A stretch of DNA of 64,000 nucleotides from Plecoglossus altivelis (GCA_036571765.1 BROE01000004.1:4804453-4868452); one strand, 5' to 3'; positions 24,088 to 35,785 are shown, numbered from the stretch's first letter. Translations and numbers: made by a program. The notes: a model not told the origin generated them from the sequence alone.

Positions 24088-25016
24088 CATTTGCTTTCAT
24101 GGGACAAGGTGAGACATATGGGCAGATGTTCCAGATGTAAGGTGAATGCTAAACAGATTCTGCTGGGATACAACCCAATGACTCTCATTTCTTTTGTCCA
24201 CAGACCAGATATAAAATACATACACAGACACAGCCATGCCACAAACATAGCACTGAAATATGACATGTCATATCAAGCATCCGGAAAACGGAGGCCTGCA
24301 CATTCTAGATGTTTTAATGTGAATGTCAGAGTATGTTTTGCACAGATGGCTTCTTCCCATTGGTTGTAAACATTCGTCTTGTGTGTTCAGGCCAGGCTGC
24401 TGGACAGATGTACACCTACCCCGCGCGCTGCTGGAGGAAGAAGAGACGTCTGCACCCTCCGCTGGATCCCCAGCTGCGCCTGTGTGAGCTTCGACTCGGT
24501 AGGACCAACTCTGCATCACCCAGACGCTCAACACGACCAATTCTGCATCACCCAGACGCTCAACACGACCAACCCTACATCACCCAGACGCTAGCCATGA
24601 CCAACCCTACATCACCCAGACGCTAGCCATGACCACCCTACATCACCCAGATGCTAGACATGACCAACCTGCATCACCCAGAGAGTACTACCTTCATGCC
24701 CTTAGCAATAGCCTATCTATAAATATGAGTTTCTACTCACAAACATTTAGACACAACCCATTTGGACACTAATCACTTACTTTTTGTCTCAAGATCATTC
24801 ACTCTATATTGTTTACATGTTACACTCTTTTCTCTTGCACTGCTCACACACACACACACATGCACACACACACAGTAGTGGCTTTACATTGGGGTTATAT
24901 TGTTCCCTTTCGGGCCATCTGGCTTTGGTTAGCTTCTCTCTTTCTTGGTCTCCAGGTTCACTCTCTCTTCTTGAATCAATGCCTTCTCTCTCTGTTCTCT
25001 TTACAACACACACACA

Positions 25017-25063
<47 letters not shown>

Positions 25064-27658
25064 TCTTAGCTACGGAACAGAAGCACCCTAACTGGGCCCC
25101 TTTAATCATTTGTCCATGCAGCATTAGAATGTAAGTGAGTCCAATGAGGTGAAAGGATATGTGTGTGTGAGTGTGTTTGCGTGGTTTGTGTGTTAGTGAG
25201 TGTGTTATGTGGATTGTGTGTGAGTTTGTAAATGTGTTTTTGTGGCATTTGTGTGAGTGTGTAGATGTGTTTGTGTGGCATGTGTGTGAATGTGTAGATG
25301 TTTTTGTGTGGCATGTGTGTGAGTGTGTAGATGTGTTTGTGTAGATGTGTGTAAGTGTGTGGATGTGCATGTGTGTGAGTGTGTAGATGTGCTTGTGTGG
25401 CATGTATGTGAGTGTGTGGATGTGTGTAAGCTTGTAGATGTTTTTGTGTGGCGTATGTGTGTGTGTGGATGTGTGTGAGCATGTAAATGTGTTTGTGTGG
25501 CATGTGTATGTGTGTGTGTGGATGTGTGTGAGCATGTAGATGTGTTTGTCTGGCATATGTGTGAGCGTGTGGATGTGTGTAAACGTGTAGATGTGTTTGT
25601 GTGGCATGTGTGTGTGTGTGTGTGTGTGTGGATGTGTGTGAGCATGTAGATGTGTTTATGTGGAAAATGTGTGAGCGTGTGGATGTGTTTGTGTGGCGTG
25701 TGAGTGTGTAGATGTGTTAGTGTGGATGTGCATGTGTGTAAGCATCTAGATGTGTTTGTGTGGCATGTGTGTGAGTGTGTGGATGTGTGTGAGCGTGTAA
25801 ATGTGTTTGTGTGGCTGTGTGTGAGTGTGTGGCATGTGTGTGAGTGTGTGGATGTGTGTGAGTGTGTAGATGTGTTTGTGTGGCATGTGTGCGAGTGTCT
25901 GGATGTGTGTGAGTGTGTAGATGTGTTTGTGTGGCATGTGTGTGGATGTGCATGTGTGTGAGTGTGTAGATGTGGCTGTGTGTGGATGTGTGTGAGTGTG
26001 TAGATGTGTTTGTGTGGTATGTGTGTGAGTGTGTAGATGGGTTTGTGTGGCATGTGTGTGAGTGTGGATGTGTGTGAGCGTGTAGATGTGTTTTTGTGGC
26101 ATGTGTGTGGATGTGCATGTGTGTGAGTGTGTGGATGTATGTGAGCGTGTAGATGTGTTTGTGTGTGCATGTGTGTGAGTGTGTAGATGTGTTTGTGAGG
26201 CATGTGTGTGGATGTGCATGTGTGTGAATGTATAGATGTGTTTGTGTGGCATGTGTGTGGATGTGTGTGAGTGTGTGGATGTGTGTGAGTGTGTAGATGT
26301 GTTTGTGTTAGGGGTAGGACTAGTGAAGGAATGCCCCTGCCAGGAACCTGATAAGGGAGAGGAAGAAAGAGCAGTCTGTGTCTGAGCTTACATCTCCATT
26401 GTTTTCCTGGCTTCTCCAGCCGCAACTCAATACTACAGCTGTGACCAGGAACACAGCCAGCCAAGAAAAAGGGAAGGAATCATTTTCAGGAAAAACTCTG
26501 CAGAGGATTGGTAACGTTTGAGCCTGTAGTGAGATGAGAACTGTATCTCATGCTTTGTTATTCAATTGAAGTTGTTTCCATTCAATTCTATTCCTCCTGC
26601 GTAAACAGTATATTTACCAACACTATAAATGCTTCCTTTTCTTTATTGGTTAGCTGTTCAGTAGGGCTGTAGGGTACTGAAACCCCTATAATGCTCATAT
26701 GAGACCACTACTAGTATGACCAGTTCACACTGATTCAGAACTCAGATTTGGGTGTTTTCATCGATACAATAGATCTTGAGACTGTTCACGCGCGTGTGTG
26801 TAGGTTAGTAATCGGCGTGAGTAATCTGTAGCTACCTCATTGGCTCTGCACAACATTCTGCTCTACTTCCCTCCCCCTATCCCAGGGGGCTGGAAAGGTC
26901 TGGGTGGGGGGGGGGGGGGGGTATACTGAGGACGAATGAGGCAGGGGTGAGTGAGAGTGGGGGTAGAAGGGAGGGGGATAGCAAAGGGGTGAAAGGAGAG
27001 AGAGGTAGGGGAAGGGGCGGAAGGGGGAGTGGCCAGGGATGTGTCTGGTTAGTGACAGTGAAGACAACCTGCCTACGCAGACACAAAGAGAGAGGAGGAA
27101 GAGAAGGCATAGAGCAGTGAAGGATGAAGGGAGGGGTTAGAGGGGAGATGAAGGTATATCAGTTATGACTNTTCCTTCCTTCCCTCCTCCCTCCCTCCCT
27201 CCTTCATACTCTTTCTCTTCACGTCCTCCCTTCGTCCTATTTTATTACAAACCCTGAGCAAGAGAGAAGCTTTACCCAGCCCTCAAAGTTTATCTCTACG
27301 GAAATTAAAGATAAAGACCAATGGAAACGGAGAGAGTGAGTAAGGGACAGAGAAAGAGAGTGAATGAGAGAGTGACAGAGAGATGTTCAGAGAGAAGGGG
27401 GGGTTGAGGGGAGGAAGAGAAGATGAGAGAGAGAGGGGGGGGGGCTCTGGAGCCGGAGAGGTCTTGATCCCTGTAGCTTTGATGAAAAACAAACAAGAAG
27501 GAAAACAACAGAGGGCCAGAGCAGTCTGTCCCTCTCTCATCCTCCTGTCCTCTTCACCTCTTCTTCATCCGACCCTTTCATGTGTGCCACCTGGTCGGCT
27601 TCAGCTTGTATTGGTGCTGAATCCAGGCTCAGACCTCAGACATAGGCATGATAATCAC

Positions 27659-27700
<42 letters not shown>

Positions 27701-30700
27701 CTCAGACATAGGGATGATAATCACACAAATGCACACACACACACACACACATTGAAGGACAATCTGATGTATTCTGTTGTTAGGCACACCTGCCATCTCT
27801 ATACTCCCCTCTCTGTGGCTTTCTCTTAATCCTCTTTTTCCATTACCCCCCCTTTCACCAACCCCTTTCCATCCATCCACCCCTCCACCAGAAGCCGAGT
27901 TGGCCCCGAAACGGGAGGCCCCCCCAGGGGAGGCGACAGCCCTGGAGGCCCTGCTGAGAGGAGAGGGGCTGCTAGAGAAGAAGAGCAACATGAGCAAGGA
28001 GGAGGAAACCCTTCTGGAGATCCAGGTACCATAGGCCACCTGTAGGGGGGATTATCTAGGTACCACAGGCTAACTATAGGGGGGTCATCTAGGTACTACA
28101 GGCAACCTGTTGGGGGGGTCATGTAGGTACTACAGGCAACCTGTAGGGGGGGTCATGTAGGTACTACAGGCCACCTATAGGGGGGTCATCCAGGACCCAC
28201 AGGCCACCTATAGGGGGGTCATGTAGGTACCACAGGCCACCTGTAGGGGGGTCGTCTAGGTACCACAGGCCACCTATAGGGGGGTCATCTAGGACCCACA
28301 GGCCACCTATAGGGGGGTCATCTAGGTACCACAGGCCACCTATAGGGGGGTCATCTAGGTACCACAGGCCACCCATGGGGAAGGGGGGCAGGGGGGGGGG
28401 TCATCATCATACTGTCTCATTTTCCAAATCCTTTCATGTGGTCGCACCTGTACTGAAAGCAGACAAAGAGAAAATGGTGTTGGTATGTGGAAGGTGTGAA
28501 ACATCAACCCCTCTGCCTCCTTCTCTCCACTTCCTCCCACCGCCACTCCTGCTCTCTCAGAGGGTCCTGGAAGCCGACGAAAACGGGGACGGTTTCCATG
28601 ACGACGAGGACTTTGAAGTGGACACTCCAAAGAGGAAGCACAGAAACAAAGGCAGAGTGAGTGTGTGTGGGGGGTTGTGTGTTTCTGTATATAAATACAC
28701 AGACAGATAGACAGAATAAGACAGAGATATTGAGAGAGAGATATATATAAAGAGAGAAAGTGAGGCAGGACTGAAGGCCCAGCATGTAGTAATGTCTTCC
28801 TCATCATCCTCGTGTGTTTGTCTCCTTCTACAGGGTCGAGGGTCTGGTCGGAGGAGGACAGAGGCAGTTACCAATGACGACCAGGACAAACCTTACGTCT
28901 GTGACAGTAAGAAAATACACAGTGAAGATATGCATTGTGTGGTCAGCGTGTGGTTCCAAGATTATGCAGGTCATGTAAGTCTTGACATGAGAAGGAGCAG
29001 GCCTAATGAAGCACATCCTAATGGCATGAAGACCTGACCAAGATCCCTACCACAGGGCGGTCCTCACCGGTCCATCACCTGCCCATATATGCATGACAAG
29101 AACCGCTCTCTAAAGTCTGTCAATGTAAAAAAGGTCATCTGCAGCCAATAGCCTCAGATCAATGCACCTCTTGTTTTCCTTCGGAGCAGAGAGCAGCTCT
29201 CTCTCCCCCACACGTGTGGAGGACCAGGCCAGGCTCACGGCTAGGCTAGCCCAGCTCACAGCTCCTCACTGGGGGGGACAAACACAGTACAGCTCTCTCT
29301 CCCCCACACGTGTGGAGGGCCAGGCCAGGCTCACGGCTAGGCTAGCCCAGCTCACAGCTCCTCACTGGGGGGGACAAACACAGTACAGCTCTCTCATGGT
29401 TTGGAAGTAGCCTCTGAATGAAAAGAAAACTCACTCACTTTTGTGTTTTGTTTCTTTTTCTCTCTCTGTTTTCCCCCCAATTCCCGTTTGCCTTTGTCTC
29501 TCCCTCTGTTCCAGACAGAAACAAACAAAAGCATAACTCAAAATCCGCTGACTCAGGTATCTGGACATGTCGCCATCTTGTCTCTTTAGGAAAGTGCTGG
29601 GCTGTGCTAATCACCTGGCTTGTTCACCAACGGCTGCTGTTGCTCTGTGGCTGGTTTGATCTTGTCTATGGCTACTTTTCCGCTGAATGCCGTGCACTTT
29701 GCAACTGCTTAAGTATCGACTGAGAAATCAGAGCAAGCTTGCATGTCACTAACAACACTGTGTGTTAGCACATTGCTGTGGCTGAATGGTTTTCAAGCAC
29801 CAGTGTACTGTCGCTAGTGTATTGATAGACACAAACTGTCTCTTAACCGCTACTCAGGCCTCACCGATGACAACACTGCTTAAGTGGTAGAATCACATCG
29901 CTTTTTGAAGTATCATTCCTTTCAAGGTCATGCCTTGCAGGATTCATAGACATGAACAAATGCAAAGGTCATTACATGGAACTTAAGCGATGGTTTTCAA
30001 TTGCGTCTCCATGAAAGTTCTGTGCGAACTAATACGAACATATTCTTCTGGGGGTTTCAGGTTGTTAGAGAGCGTACGCACTGTCATGCCAGAGAGTTTA
30101 TTCAAACTGAATCTGTATTCCTCAGTGAAGACCACAGCACAACCTGATCATTGATCATGTATGTGTGTAGTCATTAGATTCGTAGGCTAGTCCTTTCGCT
30201 GTTGCAGTCTCAGTGATATTCTGTTTTTCTGTGTGTCTAGAAAAGCTTCTTTTCACTGAGTAAATATCCGTGTTTGGTGGTGTCTTGGTATTCCTTATAA
30301 CCTGACATCTTGTTTGCATCTCTTTGACAACGTCAAGTGCTGTTGATTAGAAAGCCTTCCTTCCTTCCTCCCTCTCTCTGCCCTGCCTTCTCTGTTCTCA
30401 CGCTGACAGGTAACCCTCTCAACCACGCCCTGGCTCCGGCGTGGTAGAGACTGCAGCTGCTGCATTTAATTCCACTCGCAATTCTTTAAATATACCCCTT
30501 AAATAATCTTAGACGAGGATGTAAAGGAAATGAAACGTCTGGTTGTTGTTTAGGCTGCCTCAGCCAGAAACTGGTGATCCTGCTCAGAACCTTCTGCTCA
30601 CCATGCCTCCTCTCTGGTCGTCTGCCGCCATGGGGAGCTCTGCTGTTTGACAAACTGGACTAAAATTCAGCCCAAACGCACGGTCTCGTTACTGCCAGTC

Positions 30701-33700
30701 CCGTGCCATAGCCCAGGGCAGCGTTTCATCAGCGGCTTCCCTGTCCGTGCGTAGTGAGGTGCGGTGATCCCTGGTTGAGGTTGTGGCCTGCACGACAGGG
30801 ACTCCACTTCCCTCACCCTACCAACAACCACTGGAAGCCTACAGCATGATACAGACCATGTCAAACATGCAACTCTGTTTCGGCGTGCTAGACTGAGACA
30901 TTGGTAGCATCTGAATTTGAGCAGGTTCTTGGTTCATAGGTAGAACATCTTGAAGTGTTCTAGAATCTTCTGGAATCGTCCGGAGTTCTAACAGTTTGGG
31001 ACTCGTTTGTCAACAGTTTGTGGGAAGCGCTACAAGAACCGTCCAGGGCTGAGCTACCACTATGCCCACACCCACCTGGCAGAGGAGGAGGGGGAGGAGG
31101 AGAGGGAGGATGAAGTGGCCCTGTCCCCCCCACAGCGGCCAGACAACCACAAACGTAAGAGACCGACCCTCAACCAGACCTCAGAAAACAACTGGCATAT
31201 ATATACTGGCATATAAAGACTGTAACCATTTCTTTCATTTATAGATTATTGAGTCAACCAACCAATAATCAACCGATAACAGACCGGTGATTTGGTACAG
31301 ATTCGGTACCGAGTGTCAGTATGAATATATCCAACCATCATGTCTCCTCGCAGCTCAGAAAGGCCCCGATGGCTCCATCATCCCAAACGACTACTGTGAC
31401 TTCTGCCTGGGGGACCAGGACTCGAACCGGAAGACTGGCCAGGCTGAGGAGCTGGTGTCCTGCTCCGACTGCGGACGATCTGGTGAGTCCAGTCTCCTTC
31501 ATCCCTCACTCTCGCTCCCTTCACATTTGGAAACGTCTAGAATAAATTGATTGTGTGGGAATGCCACCGAATTACATTTATGGGTGTGTATTTCTAAGTA
31601 TATACATTTCGATCGATTAATTTATTTTTAGACCGTTAATTCACATTTAGGGCCATAATGTGACTGATTCAGGTTGCTGGCTTTCTTACATGCCAACATG
31701 TTCTGCTGTTTAAACTTACTTTATCGATGCACACGGGTTCTGACAGAGATCCAGGCTCCTCTCTCCACGTGCTGGTTTCTATCCTTGGAGTCAGCGCACA
31801 TGTTAGCAAACATTCTCCGTGTTTATTTTCCTCCACTCATCTCATTTCTTAAGTTCAATCTTTTTTGTTATTTGAATTATTATTTTGCTTCCTTTGTCCG
31901 CTACCTTGATGTGAATTCCTCCTGTTCTGACAGACTGAGTCTGTACCTATGCAGCGCTAGGTACCGGAGTATAACGCTTTGTTTTGCTATCTACCTGGTT
32001 TGGTGTGTTGTGCTGGTTGGCACTGGAACGAGGTTGTCCGGGGAGACAGTCAAATGGACAACTGTACTTCACTGACAACTAGGAATCGTCTCTGGGCAAG
32101 GGCATTTGTTGCTGTTTTTGTCAAATAAACACGTAAATAGGCCATTTAATTTCTTGACTAAACCATGTCATAAATTTGCTGGCAATGAGCTATCCATGGA
32201 CCGTGAGCTATCAAGGAGCTGTCAATGAATCTAGTGGCGAGCCAACTTGGCGCAGCGTCGTACACTGACACCGACCGTTCAGATCCGCTGCCTGCTTCCA
32301 TCCTGCATGTCTCTCAGCGTCCACTTGTCAACACGTCTCTCTCTACGAGTTCTGCCCCATAGAAGACGGCTTCTGCAACATCCTGTCCTCCACAACCATT
32401 CACTCTTCTGTTCTTCTTGTCCTCACGCATCTCCTCCATGACGCTCTGATCTGCTTTCCGTTTTTTTTTCTCTTCTCCCATCCGATCGACCTGTGAGGTG
32501 AAAATGATCAAGAGAAGTCACGAGTCGTCACCTTCTCTCAGAGAGAGAGAAAGAGAGAGAGAGAGAGAAAAGTCGTATTTGCAACCGAAAGCTAGTGGGT
32601 CTGTGGCTTTGCTATGTGTTTTAGTGTGTTTAGAGTCGCTGTGGGAGAAATTGAGAGGCCCTGACACTGTTGTCTTGTTTCTGTTGCTGTCAATCTGGTG
32701 TGCTCGCGTTAGCCGGACGACCAGGCCTGAAGAGCGCGAGCAGGAAGATGAGCGTTCTCGAAGAATTGTTCGGCAACGCATCTGACAGCGAAGCTTCCAC
32801 ATTTCGCGGCTTTGAGGACGACGAGTTGGAGGACATTTTCTTTTCAGATGAGGACGGACAAAGCTGAGGAAGGCCGGCTATCCTGCCGAGCTCGGCTTGA
32901 CTTTTTGCTTTTGACCATTTTGTTGTTGTGAAAGGAACACGGGAACATCCGAGACGACCGTCTGTGCTGTTCTGGCCTGCCTGCTGATGTATTCAGTTTA
33001 CAAACGATTTATTAACCTACTTTTGATCTTGCAACAAGAACGGACTTGGCAGCAGCTGTGTGCTTGGTGGAAGCGGCAAGGCAGAGAAGCTCTTTATCTG
33101 GAGGCTGATTGATGGACATGACGAACTGTTGATTTATACGTTTGGATTTGGCCTTGGCTTACTTGTTCAACTTCATGTTGAACAGATTTGCCTGTCAATA
33201 TATATATATTAAATGTCTGAGACCAAACTGTACTGCATGGAAATAAATACATAACAATAAATACATCAAACTAATTAAAAATTTAAATCTCTTGGTAACA
33301 CCTTGCCTCGGGGATAAAGGAAGAACCAAGGTCGAGAGCAAAACTTTAATAATAAAATAAAAAGATTGTTGGCATGCCATCGCTATGGCTACATGGACAG
33401 TGCCCAATGAGGAAGCAAGGGGGAGGGGTGTTCCAGGCCTCTGAGTTGCTCCATTGGCCTGTGAGGACAGTTAGCTGAGAGGTAAGAGCCTGTCTTCATT
33501 TCGTCATCCCATGTCCTTAGAAACCATTGACTTTGGTTTTTGGTATATGTTTTTCTTTCATTTCTATAATCTTTCAGGAAGATTAAACACATAAACATTT
33601 AATCACAGAGTTGGGCTAGGGTCTGTGATTAAATAGTTATTACCCAGTAGTTACTGAGGTTTTTACACTGTCTTTATGCCACACAGATGGCAGATGAATT

Positions 33701-35785
33701 GGGATTGATAAATCATTTAACTGTCACCGCATTTCAGTTTCCTGTTTGCTAACTCTCAGTATTTCTGTCTGGGCATGCTCTGGGTTCCTGGCCAACCTTT
33801 TAACACTCGGTACATTTATCTTCATTCCACCTCTATACAAAGACTGTCAGGGAAGCTATCTGTCTGTCTAGAAGGTCACAGGCAGGAGGAATCATTGAGG
33901 TTTGGCTAGCCTCCCAGTGCCCAGTGTCAGCTAGTAGTGCTTTTACACACCGTCTCTTTTAGAAGCTCATTCCCAGTTCGCTGATGTCCAATAGATACGG
34001 GGGTGATGACTCACCTGTGACCTCCCCAGTGACCTCCCCAGTGACCTCCCCGGTGACCTCCCCAGTGACCTCCCCAGTGACCTCCCCAGTGACCTCCCCA
34101 GGCGTTCAAAGGAGAGTGGTGACTCCCTTCCGCTGTTTGTACAGTAGCCGTGTTGTTGACAGATGCTTCGGCTGCTTAAGAATCTTGGTTTCGGTCAAGA
34201 GTTTTGGTCCAATGTTCGATATGAGATTGTGTTTTTTGACATATGGCCTGCCGTGTTCTCACATCAGAACATGGAGGATAAAGGACTGTGAGTTCATTTG
34301 TTTTGAATGGTTTACAGGCTGCGTTGAATTTCCGCAAAGCAGCAGAACTCTTTATCCCTGAATGTGGAGCTCAATAGACACCCTAGCATTCTGCCCCACT
34401 AGCCTTGTAAGTAATCATTTTTCTCTGGAGTGTATTCAATAGCAGGAAAGATCCATTGTCCTTTCTGAAGGAGCGACAAACTGTAATCAACTGTGGACTA
34501 CGATATTGATCTATGTGGCTGTGGGTGGAGGAAAAGATAGCCTTTTGTGTGTGTTTTTTTTGTGTTCATTCATGCGATACAGTGTGTATCGAGGTTCAGC
34601 CATGTTCAAACACACAGCCTGCCAACATGTAGTCAAAAAGTTCATCGTTTCATGAAGCAGCAGCCTGCATCTGTTGTGTACCTTGAGAGGACCTGGAGAC
34701 AAATAAAAACCTTGGCACCAGATTGAAAACCCAAGGAGAGAGAGAGAGAGAGCAGTTGGTGGGGGTGGGGGGTAGAGGGGAGGGTGGCAGCTAACCATCT
34801 GTTTCGTGCAGGAATAAAGTACAAGTTATTTGAAGATATCCAAACATGTAAACAAAATCTCTTTTCCTCCTCTCTCCTCTCTTCTCTCCTCCTCTCACTC
34901 CTCTCTTCTCCTCTCCGCCTCCTCTCTCCTCCTCTCCTCTCTTCTCTCCTCCTCTCACTCCTCTCGCTCCTCTCATCTCCTCCTCTCCTCCCTTCCTCCC
35001 CATCCCCAGGTCACCCCACGTGTCTACAGTTCACAGACAACATGATGCAGGCTGTGAGGACCTACCAGTGGCAGTGTATAGAGTGCAAATCCTGCAGCCT
35101 CTGCGGCACCTCAGAGAACGATGTGAGTGGAAGAGTCTGCTGGCTCACGCAGCCGCAGGAATGACTGACAGGTCAAACGCGTGAAGTCAACATTCCAGCC
35201 CAGTGTGGCGTTAGTTCACCATGGCGATCACCTCCAGACACCAAAAAAAAGCGGGCGCGTATCGCATTCCCGCGACAGACGCGACTGTGCCCCCGGTCTA
35301 ACGTGATTGATTTATTTCCGATCGGTGAAGTCCTCTGTGACGTGGACCGTGTTGATTACAGAATGATTGAACATCCTCCTACCTGAGAGTGACAGGATGT
35401 GACATGTCCATGTGCTCCTGTTCCACAGGACCAGCTGCTGTTCTGTGATGACTGTGATCGTGGGTACCATATGTACTGTCTGAAACCGCCTATGACCCAG
35501 CCCCCTGAGGGTAAGAGCGCACGCACGGCAGGACTTTGGAGACGCCGCCGACCACATCTCTCTCTCTGATTCTGGTCGGGTGTCTATTTGTTGGCCTCTG
35601 ACTCACCCTCTCTCTGCCTCTGTGTGCATTATTCTGTCTTTGTCTGTCGGTCTCCCTCTCTCTTTCTCTCTCCCTCTCTCTGTCTCTCTGTCTCTCTCTG
35701 TATCTGTCTCTCTCTAGGGAGCTGGAGCTGTCACCTGTGTCTGGCTCTGTTAAAAGACAAGGCTTCAGCCTATGAAGAGCCATAA
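15067..35785 (+). CDS. dpf3: DPF3 long form (DPF3b), double PHD finger protein
   Basis: BAF45c subunit of the BAF (SWI/SNF) chromatin-remodelling complex. Its tandem PHD fingers read acetylated and methylated histone H3/H4 tails. Exons: 15067-15098, 23530-23690, 24391-24498, 27892-28025, 28561-28656, 28834-28906, 31017-31154, 31354-31482, 35010-35122, 35429-35510 and 35718-35785. All phases join, giving 377 aa (human DPF3b 378). The Requiem/DPF N-terminal domain lies at about 10-95 (signature DSQTGVAQNNCYIWME). An acidic and basic linker follows. A C2H2 zinc finger, [20 protein letters not shown], is at about 200-220, PHD1 at about 258-317 (YCDFCLGD, SCSDCGRSGHPTC) and PHD2 at about 316-365 (LLFCDDCDRGYHMYC). 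The protein ends AYEEP. Intron 1 is 8.4 kb. The start context AAAATGGCG and peptide MATVIQNPL match the family. DPF1 and DPF2 fit less well, because the DPF3a exon and the neighbours point to DPF3. Confidence 0.95.
19853..20036. repeat. Purine-rich GAGGAGATGAGGAGAGGT array
   Basis: Irregular tandem copies of a 10-20 base G/A unit on the plus strand, in DPF3 intron 1. Confidence 0.85.
20503..20549. repeat. (GT)n microsatellite
   Basis: GT dinucleotide tract with one TATG interruption, in DPF3 intron 1. Confidence 0.93.
21640..21785. repeat. GGGATGACAGGGAGG minisatellite
   Basis: About six imperfect copies of a 15-40 base purine-rich unit built on GGGATGACAGGGAGGGG and AGTATGGGATGA, in DPF3 intron 1. 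Confidence 0.75.
23063..23165 (-). mobile_element. tRNA-derived SINE fragment
   Basis: Read on the minus strand, this begins GGGTGCAGCTCATAGGTAG, like a decayed A-box region of a tRNA. It continues to GTTTCATGTTTCAATCCC, a B-box-like motif (consensus GGTTCGANTCC). It ends TAAGTCACTTAAGATCAAAG followed by TGTCTGCTGATTTAAG, matching the common fish SINE end (CGCTTTGGATAAAAGCGTCTGCTAAATGA). The order of tRNA-like head, short body and conserved tail fits a single, diverged insertion. Confidence 0.7.
24034..24083. repeat. (CT)n microsatellite
   Basis: Pure CT tract of about 50 bases in DPF3 intron 2. Confidence 0.95.
24504..24684. repeat. 32-bp minisatellite at the DPF3 exon 3 donor
   Basis: Five and a half tandem copies with core TGCATCACCCAGACGCT, starting five bases after the splice junction of DPF3 exon 3 (exon end 24498). 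Units one and two are nearly identical, as are units three and four. Later copies have decayed. Confidence 0.92.
25004..25061. repeat. (CA)n microsatellite
   Basis: CA tract with a short AAACAC interruption, in DPF3 intron 3. Confidence 0.95.
25140..26312. repeat. Large TG-rich minisatellite in DPF3 intron 3
   Basis: About 1.17 kb of higher-order repeats built from blocks such as GATGTGTTTGTGTGGCATGT and GTGTGAGTGTGTA in many permutations. The long minus-strand reading frame (up to 419 codons of His/Thr/Ser) is a repeat artefact. Alternating purine-pyrimidine sequence makes Z-DNA formation plausible. Confidence 0.93.
27628..27752. repeat. Duplicated block carrying two (AC)n tracts
   Basis: A segment that begins CAGACCTCAGACATAGG and contains ATGATAATCACAC occurs twice, each copy followed by an AC tract (27661-27698 and 27731-27752). 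Confidence 0.85.
28021..28378. repeat. 33-bp minisatellite containing the DPF3 exon 4 donor
   Basis: Eleven copies (the last partial) of a unit TCTAGGTACCACAGGCCACC plus TATAGGGGGGTCA. The first copy begins inside the exon: its CCAGGTACC is the real exon 4/intron 4 junction (exon ends 28025). Nine of eleven units keep AGGTAC; units six and nine have AGGACC instead. Confidence 0.93.
29194..29397. repeat. 96-bp tandem duplication in DPF3 intron 6
   Basis: Two nearly identical 96-base copies (I saw one A/G difference) plus about eleven bases of a third. Each starts CAGCTCTCTCTCCCCCACAC. The near identity implies a recent duplication or recent homogenisation. Confidence 0.92.
32713..32867 (+). 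CDS. dpf3: DPF3a alternative terminal exon (short isoform)
   Basis: The acceptor gcgttag at 32706-32712 joins exon 8 (ending 31482, phase 1) in frame, so the reading continues CGRS-AGRPGLKSASRKM and runs 51 codons to TGA at 32865-32867. The product, DPF3a, would be 341 aa. It keeps the first half of PHD1 and replaces the rest with an acidic tail containing EELFGNASDSEASTFRGFED. Human DPF3a has a matching tail (EDLFGSTSESDTSTFHGFDE, from memory), so the isoform is conserved. The fish tail ends with an acidic IFFSDEDGQS and lacks the basic end of the human one. Two AATAAA signals follow at 33242-33247 and 33256-33261. Confidence 0.88.
32868..33280 (+). other. dpf3: DPF3a 3' UTR with two polyadenylation signals
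   Basis: Sequence after the DPF3a stop codon, ending at overlapping candidates AATAAA 33242-33247 and 33256-33261. This is intronic for DPF3b. Confidence 0.7.
34016..34101. repeat. 12-bp GTGACCTCCCCA array
   Basis: Seven nearly perfect copies of GTGACCTCCCCA in the intron between DPF3 exon 8 and exon 9. It is open in one frame as repeated Ser-Pro-Val-Thr, but no splice or start evidence supports translation. Confidence 0.93.
34860..35000. repeat. CTCCTCTC pyrimidine tract before DPF3 exon 9
   Basis: Imperfect CTCCTCTCTTCTCTC repeats running almost to the acceptor of the exon at 35010, so it probably acts as an extended polypyrimidine tract. Confidence 0.85.

Noticed and set aside
25205..26464. 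A 419-codon minus-strand frame rich in His, Thr and Ser
   Set aside because: It is the translation of the TG-rich minisatellite. There is no start context, no family resemblance, and open frames overlap in several registers.
28021..28378. Direct repeats that could suggest a CRISPR array
   Set aside because: The units are contiguous, with no unique spacers between them, and this is a vertebrate intron.
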